Assembly: GCA_041477005.1 (NCBI GenBank)
Contig: JBGOUJ010000255.1
Location: 1-10,035, forward strand
Reading direction: 5' to 3'
DNA from: JBGOUJ01 sp041477005
GTDB lineage: Bacteria; Acidobacteriota; Terriglobia; Bryobacterales; JACQDG01
Length of the DNA: 10,035 nt
The number at the start of each line of letters is the position of its first letter. The stretch's first letter is position 1. The notes below the pieces were generated by a model that worked only from the letters and a program-made list of their open reading frames with translations, was not told the DNA's origin and ran no database searches. Below, piece by piece: positions 5,987 through 10,035 of the stretch. The position numbers were made by a program, and so were the translations under genes.

Positions 5987-7626
5987 GCCTTTGTCTCCTC
6001 CCGCTTCCTCGCATGCTCCATTGAGAGCTCTCTGAGTTCATCGAACCAGCACATTACCGCAAGCTGCAAATTCTCGTTTTCAAACCCGCCGTCCATTGCG
6101 AGGGCGTACTCACCCTCGCTCCAGTCGCGCTGGAACGGCTCGGGTAGCGCCTCCCACCCCGGTCCAGCGAGTCCGAACTCGCTCACGCGGCATGCCCCAT
6201 AGCCCTTCGCCGCCCCAAAGCCCAACGGAATGTCTCCTTCCGCCAGATCCCGGAACATTAACGCCAGCAGCGCCAGACACCACGAGCCCCCACCCGCTTC
6301 TGCCACCGCCCCCAGGTCCAACTCCAGGCTTCCCCGCAGGGTGGGCCGATCGCAATAGCGCGCATCGAACTTCAAATGCTCGGCCCCACCCCCAGTGAAG
6401 CGATCGATTGCCAGAAAGTTCTGCGTGGGCAACTCATTTACCGCTGCTAAAACCTGATCTGAAACGAAGTCCGAAACCTTCAGCGGGGACCGCCATCCCG
6501 GTGCCCCGAAGATGACGCTCACCGGGCAAAGCTTCTCCAGGAACTTGGGGTCGGCGCTGTCCAGTGCAAGAACCTCATGCGGAAACCACGCTGCGTGATC
6601 GCTTCCCGCTACCGTGCGCACGATCCTTTCCGCCTGGCTCCGCAGCGCCCCGCGCATCGAAGATGCCGGCAACAGAGCCCGGCTGTCCCTGGTTCGGCGC
6701 AACGGCGCGTGATCGGGCAACTCCTCGCCCTTCCCGGTTTGACTGGTGTCGTTCACCAAGAACGGACCGTCGCACTGAAGGCATAGATCCAGCCTCACCA
6801 CCGGCTGCTCCGCGCCAGTGCTTCGAAGCCGGTTTCCCACCCGTGCCAACACCGCCTGCTTCTCAGCCGGAACTGCTCTTGCCAACTCATACCCGATGGG
6901 CATGCCCCCTGGAGACGCCAGCCACGTGCCCACACTCGCCCGCACATCCTCCGCCCGCAGCCGGTGCAAATTGCCGGGACTCCACCCAAGTCTTCCCCAG
7001 CCGTCTGCAGTTGCCGCCCCCAGCGTGACCCTGGCTCCGTTCCCTCTCTCGTTGAAACCCGCCAGTCCCAGCAGCAGCAGTTCTACGTCCTCTTCATCCA
7101 TGCTCCCCGTGATCCGCACACGAAACGTAACCCCTTCCGGGACAAACTCCACATAGAAGAGCTTCTTCTCGCTTGCGGTCCTCCTCCACCGGTCGATCGC
7201 AACCGACGTCGCCACGCATGTGAGCCGCTGTCGGCTCCAGAATCGCCCCGGATTCCAATTAGCAGGTACATCCGCCGCTCGCGCGTCGTGAAACTCCGCC
7301 TGGCCGCCCTCGCTCTCTCTGGGCCCGTCGCCGGCCTGGTCTTGAAATCCCAGGACCGATTTCAGACGCCTCCTCTCGCTCGCCGTAAGTCCGCCATGCC
7401 CTTCTAGCCAGGCTTTCACAGTCCCCTTGAGGGTCGAGCCTGGAATACACGCCCTACCGCAGGCGTCCGTGAAAACCGATCCGATCTCTACTGGCTCACC
7501 CCCCTTTGGCCACAAGTTCTCGTATTCCTCCTTCGGCCTGCGCACCGTGATCTCCCCATCGCCCACATGCAGCGGCGAGTCGGTCGTAAGCGTCCCCTCG
7601 ATCCTCCAGCGATCACGAAACGGCAT
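5983..7626 (-). CDS. Double Cas7-type RAMP protein (Cas7-2x-like)
   Basis: This 547-residue subunit holds two Cas7 folds in tandem and would fill two positions of the crRNA-bound backbone. Fold one has SPLHVGDGEI (17-26), IPGSTLKG (61-68), VAIDR (142-146) and the Gly-rich GAATADGWGRLG (203-214). Fold two has GPFLVNDTSQTGKG (287-300), LPASSMRG (319-326), LAIDRFTGGG (405-414) and LGFGAAKGYG (468-477). Counting 15 residues back from the motif proline, as for Csm3 D33, fold two has Asp D305 (PDHAPL) but fold one has Glu E47. Only the second may therefore be a standard RNA-cleaving site, though loop lengths could shift this. The ATG at 7624-7626 is chosen over 7671 because AAGGAGGAG lies 4 nt before it and the RAMP fold starts there. 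The gene overlaps its upstream neighbour by 14 bp and its downstream neighbour by 4 bp. Confidence 0.88.
   Translation of the reverse strand: MPFRDRWRIEGTLTTDSPLHVGDGEITVRRPKEEYENLWPKGGEPVEIGSVFTDACGRACIPGSTLKGTVKAWLEGHGGLTASERRRLKSVLGFQDQAGDGPRESEGGQAEFHDARAADVPANWNPGRFWSRQRLTCVATSVAIDRWRRTASEKKLFYVEFVPEGVTFRVRITGSMDEEDVELLLLGLAGFNERGNGARVTLGAATADGWGRLGWSPGNLHRLRAEDVRASVGTWLASPGGMPIGYELARAVPAEKQAVLARVGNRLRSTGAEQPVVRLDLCLQCDGPFLVNDTSQTGKGEELPDHAPLRRTRDSRALLPASSMRGALRSQAERIVRTVAGSDHAAWFPHEVLALDSADPKFLEKLCPVSVIFGAPGWRSPLKVSDFVSDQVLAAVNELPTQNFLAIDRFTGGGAEHLKFDARYCDRPTLRGSLELDLGAVAEAGGGSWCLALLALMFRDLAEGDIPLGFGAAKGYGACRVSEFGLAGPGWEALPEPFQRDWSEGEYALAMDGGFENENLQLAVMCWFDELRELSMEHARKREETKA
5995..6002 (-). 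promoter_or_regulatory. Ribosome binding site of the Cas7-insertion gene
   Basis: On the minus strand GGGAGGAG lies 8 nt before the ATG at 5986, within the 3' end of the preceding gene. It supports the start that gives the family-typical NPYHFVPV N-terminus. Confidence 0.75.
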
Positions 7627-9454
7627 CGATCTCCTCCTTCCGCGGCCGCAGTTCATCACTGCAAGGCTCAACGTTCACAACGATCTCCCCGTAGCCGTTC
7701 TCCCGTACATACGGGCAATGTTTCCACAACTCTTCTGGTGCCCCGCCCTTCCCGTACCGGATCTCCGCCCACTTCGGGAAGGGCAGGCCATGCTTCAACC
7801 AACCGCTCATCAGAACTCTGGCCCTGCTTCCCTCTACGCCCTTGAGTAGGAATGTGCTCCCCTTGTCTGTCAGAAGCCAGGGCGCATAGGAACCTCCGTC
7901 CCGAAATCGCTTGTGTAGGTAATACCCCCCCGCCAGGGACTCGCTGGCGAAGAAGTTTTCCAGGCTTAGCAATCCTTCCGACAGCTCCCCCCACACCTGC
8001 TCGTACGCCCGCCAAAGCCGGTCCTGTGCGCTCCGAAAGCTCTTCGAGCCATGTCGTAGAAGATCGGGATCGCATAGCACTGCCGGCGTCTGTAGTGTAA
8101 TCGCCCAGCATCCCTTCACCGGACCCAGCCGCGACGGGCCGCTCGTGTCTATCTGCTCCTCTGGCACAACAGACGCGGCCCCAAATGCCTTTGTCTTGCC
8201 GATCCCACGAATCGGATTAACGAGCAGCCAGCGAAGGTCTTCTTCAACCTGCAAGCGATCTTGCTCAGGCACCCCGCCCAAATCGATGTGCCCCAACCAC
8301 GTCAGGCCCTCGGGTGCCACCATCTCGTATGCGAAGAGCTGTTCCTCCTCCGCTCTGCGTTTTGCCTTGTTAATCGCTGTCCGCACCCGTAGCTCGCGCG
8401 CTACATTCGGCCATCCAAACCGCCGCCGAATCGTCACAAAATCTTCGTTCTTCCAATCCACCGCGAACGCCGGCGCCACTCCGTCGATCAGCACGGCCTC
8501 CGGGTGCTCAATTACGTCTAGGAACTTCCTCCCTGTAACCGATAGCCTGGTCTTGACCAGCGACAGCGGTGGGACCGCCGGACGGACGCCATTGCTGCTC
8601 GGAAAAAAATGTGTGAATCGCACCCGCCCAAACTGTTCGCACAGCTTCGGCCGCTCCGCGTCCATCCCGGCCCTCACCTCGCCTTCACCTAACCCCAGCA
8701 TCGCCCGCCACGTGCTCGCCAGCGCCCCCTTGATCACCCCTCCCGGAATCACCTCCTCCGACTCGAACAGGGTGTCATTGGGTCTGCGTTGGGCGATGCA
8801 AAATGGCTTCTTCATCTCGAGTCGAACACCGAGACGCTGCGCGCCCACCGCCAGCTCCGCCTTCCCAGGAGCCTCAGACTGCCGCGCGACCCCTACTCCC
8901 TTCAAGCACCCGAACCCGATCGTCCGCCCCGCCCCCAAGCTCCCAATCCAGCGCAGCCCCACTTCCACGTACTTCTGGATCTTACCGGCCTCGCCCTCGT
9001 CCGTCGCTAGATACCGAATGCTTCCCTGGAAACTCACCTCCTCGCCGCTTGCAAACGGCGATTCCATGATCTGATACGCCCCCTCTCGTGCCGCCCCTCG
9101 CTGTCTGTCAATCTGAATCCGATACCGCCGCCCTCCCTCCACGTTACGATCATGCTCGAAGTCCGAGAAAACGAGCCGTGCTCGGCGGGGATCCACACCA
9201 CTCCAGTTCTCAGGGTTCCCGCTCAACTTGCCCAGCCAATCATCAAACTCCGGCGCAAAGGCATTTCCTGCCGCCTCGTGCAGATCCTTCCACGCATCGA
9301 GCAGCCGGCCCTTCACCAAGGTGCCCGGAAGATAAGGCACTCTCTGGCTCGTACGCGCCAGCGGCGCATCCACTCCGAATTCTCCAACCGCCGAGGACTT
9401 CGTCAGAACCGGCCCTTCCAGCCTCAGAAGGATTTTCAGCGTCACGTCCACCAT
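7613..9454 (-). CDS. Cas7-Csx10/Cas5-like RAMP fusion protein
   Basis: The 613-residue protein appears to join a Cas7 fold (about 1-190) to a Csx10/Cas5-like protein (about 200-613). The Cas7 part has GVDAPL (27-32), LPGTLVKG (42-49), IQIDR (113-117) and Gly-rich GSLGAGRTIGFG (171-182). D29 sits close to the Csm3 catalytic Asp position, so RNA cleavage is likely here. The second part has IPGGVIKGALAS (236-247), RTAINKAKRRAEEEQLFAYE (358-377), NPIRGIGKTKAFG (413-425), LAGGYYLHKR (507-516), KGSTFLL (531-537) and ENGYGEI (585-591), which read like Csx10. Csx10/Cas5 subunits cap the crRNA 5' handle end. The order resembles Cas7-5-11 of III-Dv, though I see no clear Cas11 helical segment. The ATG at 9452-9454 follows a GAGGAG-type site and lies 17 nt after the cas10 stop. 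An upstream in-frame ATG at 9511 would overlap cas10. Confidence 0.85.
   Translation of the reverse strand: MVDVTLKILLRLEGPVLTKSSAVGEFGVDAPLARTSQRVPYLPGTLVKGRLLDAWKDLHEAAGNAFAPEFDDWLGKLSGNPENWSGVDPRRARLVFSDFEHDRNVEGGRRYRIQIDRQRGAAREGAYQIMESPFASGEEVSFQGSIRYLATDEGEAGKIQKYVEVGLRWIGSLGAGRTIGFGCLKGVGVARQSEAPGKAELAVGAQRLGVRLEMKKPFCIAQRRPNDTLFESEEVIPGGVIKGALASTWRAMLGLGEGEVRAGMDAERPKLCEQFGRVRFTHFFPSSNGVRPAVPPLSLVKTRLSVTGRKFLDVIEHPEAVLIDGVAPAFAVDWKNEDFVTIRRRFGWPNVARELRVRTAINKAKRRAEEEQLFAYEMVAPEGLTWLGHIDLGGVPEQDRLQVEEDLRWLLVNPIRGIGKTKAFGAASVVPEEQIDTSGPSRLGPVKGCWAITLQTPAVLCDPDLLRHGSKSFRSAQDRLWRAYEQVWGELSEGLLSLENFFASESLAGGYYLHKRFRDGGSYAPWLLTDKGSTFLLKGVEGSRARVLMSGWLKHGLPFPKWAEIRYGKGGAPEELWKHCPYVRENGYGEIVVNVEPCSDELRPRKEEIDAVS
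7631..7639 (-). promoter_or_regulatory. Ribosome binding site of the double-Cas7 gene
   Basis: On the minus strand AAGGAGGAG lies 4 nt before the ATG at 7626, inside the end of the preceding gene. It decides for this start over the in-frame upstream codon at 7671, which would add only 15 Arg-rich residues. Confidence 0.8.
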
Positions 9455-9460
9455 ATCTGT

Positions 9461-9471
9461 TCCTCTCCTCT
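9461..9471 (-). promoter_or_regulatory. Ribosome binding site of the Cas7-Csx10 fusion gene
   Basis: The minus strand reads AGAGGAGAGGA directly after the cas10 TAG and 6 nt before the ATG at 9454. It fixes this start over the upstream ATG at 9511, which lies inside cas10. Confidence 0.75.
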
Positions 9472-10035
9472 CTACAGCAGGTAGTCCCAGAGCTCCAGAA
9501 GATGGAGCCACCGTGCGTTGGTCTTTCCGAAGCAGGCTTCCATCCCTTGCACCGCCGCCTTCACTGCCTTATCCGCCTCCAGTTTCTCCACCAAGCCCTT
9601 CGCGATTTCCGCCTTCCCACTCGAGAGCAAGGCCCGCACCAGCTCATGCAGCTTCCGCCGGGGCAACTCCAGGCGCTCCAGCATCATCTTCTGCTTCACC
9701 ACCTCCTTCATCCCCTCCCCGTTGAGCACTAGGTCGTGGACAGTACACCCCGGCGGGCGGCGCTTTTCGCGAAATTCTCCCAGATCCCGACCGATGTGAT
9801 CGAATGACTCCAAAACCTGATACGCGAACAGATTCCCGGTGCCTGCGACTTTCGTCTTGACCGCCTTCTTCGCTTCATCTGCCAGGTCCATCGCCAGTCT
9901 CGTCACCCTGTGGATCGGCGCGTTGTGGTGGCAGAAGACCACCCCTCCCCCGTGCGTGAGTCGTTCCCCCGCATCCTCCGGGAATTTCCAAGCCGCCGTC
10001 TCCTCATAGAAAAGCTGGACCGCCCTCCACCCAAC
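9472..10035 (-). CDS. cas10: Cas10 (type III large subunit), C-terminal part only
   Basis: The frame stays open to the right edge and gives the last 187 residues of a larger protein. VVFCHHNAPIHRV (32-44 of the visible part) followed by ADEAKK matches the segment after the GGDD cyclase motif in the second Palm domain of Cas10, where a Gly/Ser-Val-hydrophobic-His-...-Pro-Ile stretch leads into a helix ending in AK. The remaining residues are largely charged helices (for example ERLELPRRKLHELVRALLSS) like the C-terminal helical domain. Cas10 organises the type III complex and, when target RNA is bound, can make cyclic oligoadenylates or other nucleotide signals. The GGDD and any HD domain are outside the window, so neither activity can be judged. 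It is the first visible gene of the operon, 17 nt before the Cas7-Csx10 fusion. Confidence 0.85.
   Translation of the reverse strand, partial: VGWRAVQLFYEETAAWKFPEDAGERLTHGGGVVFCHHNAPIHRVTRLAMDLADEAKKAVKTKVAGTGNLFAYQVLESFDHIGRDLGEFREKRRPPGCTVHDLVLNGEGMKEVVKQKMMLERLELPRRKLHELVRALLSSGKAEIAKGLVEKLEADKAVKAAVQGMEACFGKTNARWLHLLELWDYLL

Noticed and set aside
8145..9074. 309-codon plus-strand ORF opposite the Cas7-Csx10 fusion
   Set aside because: Ser/Pro/Arg-rich antisense shadow with no motifs. The minus-strand frame carries RAMP signatures.

Overview
The window is a nearly complete type III CRISPR-Cas locus in GC-rich bacterial DNA. Its best fit is a type III-D variant with fused RAMP subunits, comparable to the III-Dv layout described for Synechocystis (Cas10, Cas7-5-11, Cas7-2x, Cas7-insertion). 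The organism cannot be named from this sequence. High GC, strong GGAGG-type ribosome binding sites and short tandem AATCACGA-like intergenic repeats would suit an environmental GC-rich phylum such as Acidobacteriota, but that is a weak guess.

Layout from the right edge leftwards, minus strand: the C-terminal end of cas10 (runs off the window at 10035); a Cas7-Csx10/Cas5-like fusion (7613-9454); a double-Cas7 protein (5983-7626); and a TIGR03986-type Cas7 with a very large insertion (3677-5986). These four are packed with 17-nt, -14-nt and -4-nt junctions and form one translationally coupled operon. A plus-strand gene (2905-3744) then sits head-on against the operon, overlapping its last gene by 68 bp. 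It carries a DHH phosphoesterase-like motif and is the least understood gene here. Next come a reverse transcriptase-Cas1 fusion (645-2801) and cas2 (397-672, overlapping it by 28 bp), again on the minus strand. Last are a leader of about 210 bp and a CRISPR array of three identical 37-nt repeats with two 37-nt spacers (1-185), which may continue past the left edge.

How the parts fit: RT-Cas1 and Cas2 form the adaptation module, which could take spacers from RNA as well as DNA. The array is probably transcribed right to left, giving crRNAs with the 5' handle ATTGAGAC. Those would load into the Cas10/fused-Cas7 complex, which recognises and cuts complementary RNA. The DHH-like protein could act on a nucleotide second messenger made by Cas10, but this is inference. 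No Cas6, Csx19 or CARF-type effector is visible. Cas6 and Csx19 would have to lie outside the window.

The most unusual points are the fused-RAMP effector paired with RT-Cas1, the DHH-like gene embedded between effector and adaptation modules, an orphan 18-nt piece of the CRISPR repeat in the RT-cas1 upstream region, an 8-bp tandem repeat that contains the RT-cas1 start codon, and two spacers that both read as protein-coding in the sense that would make their crRNAs antisense to mRNA.
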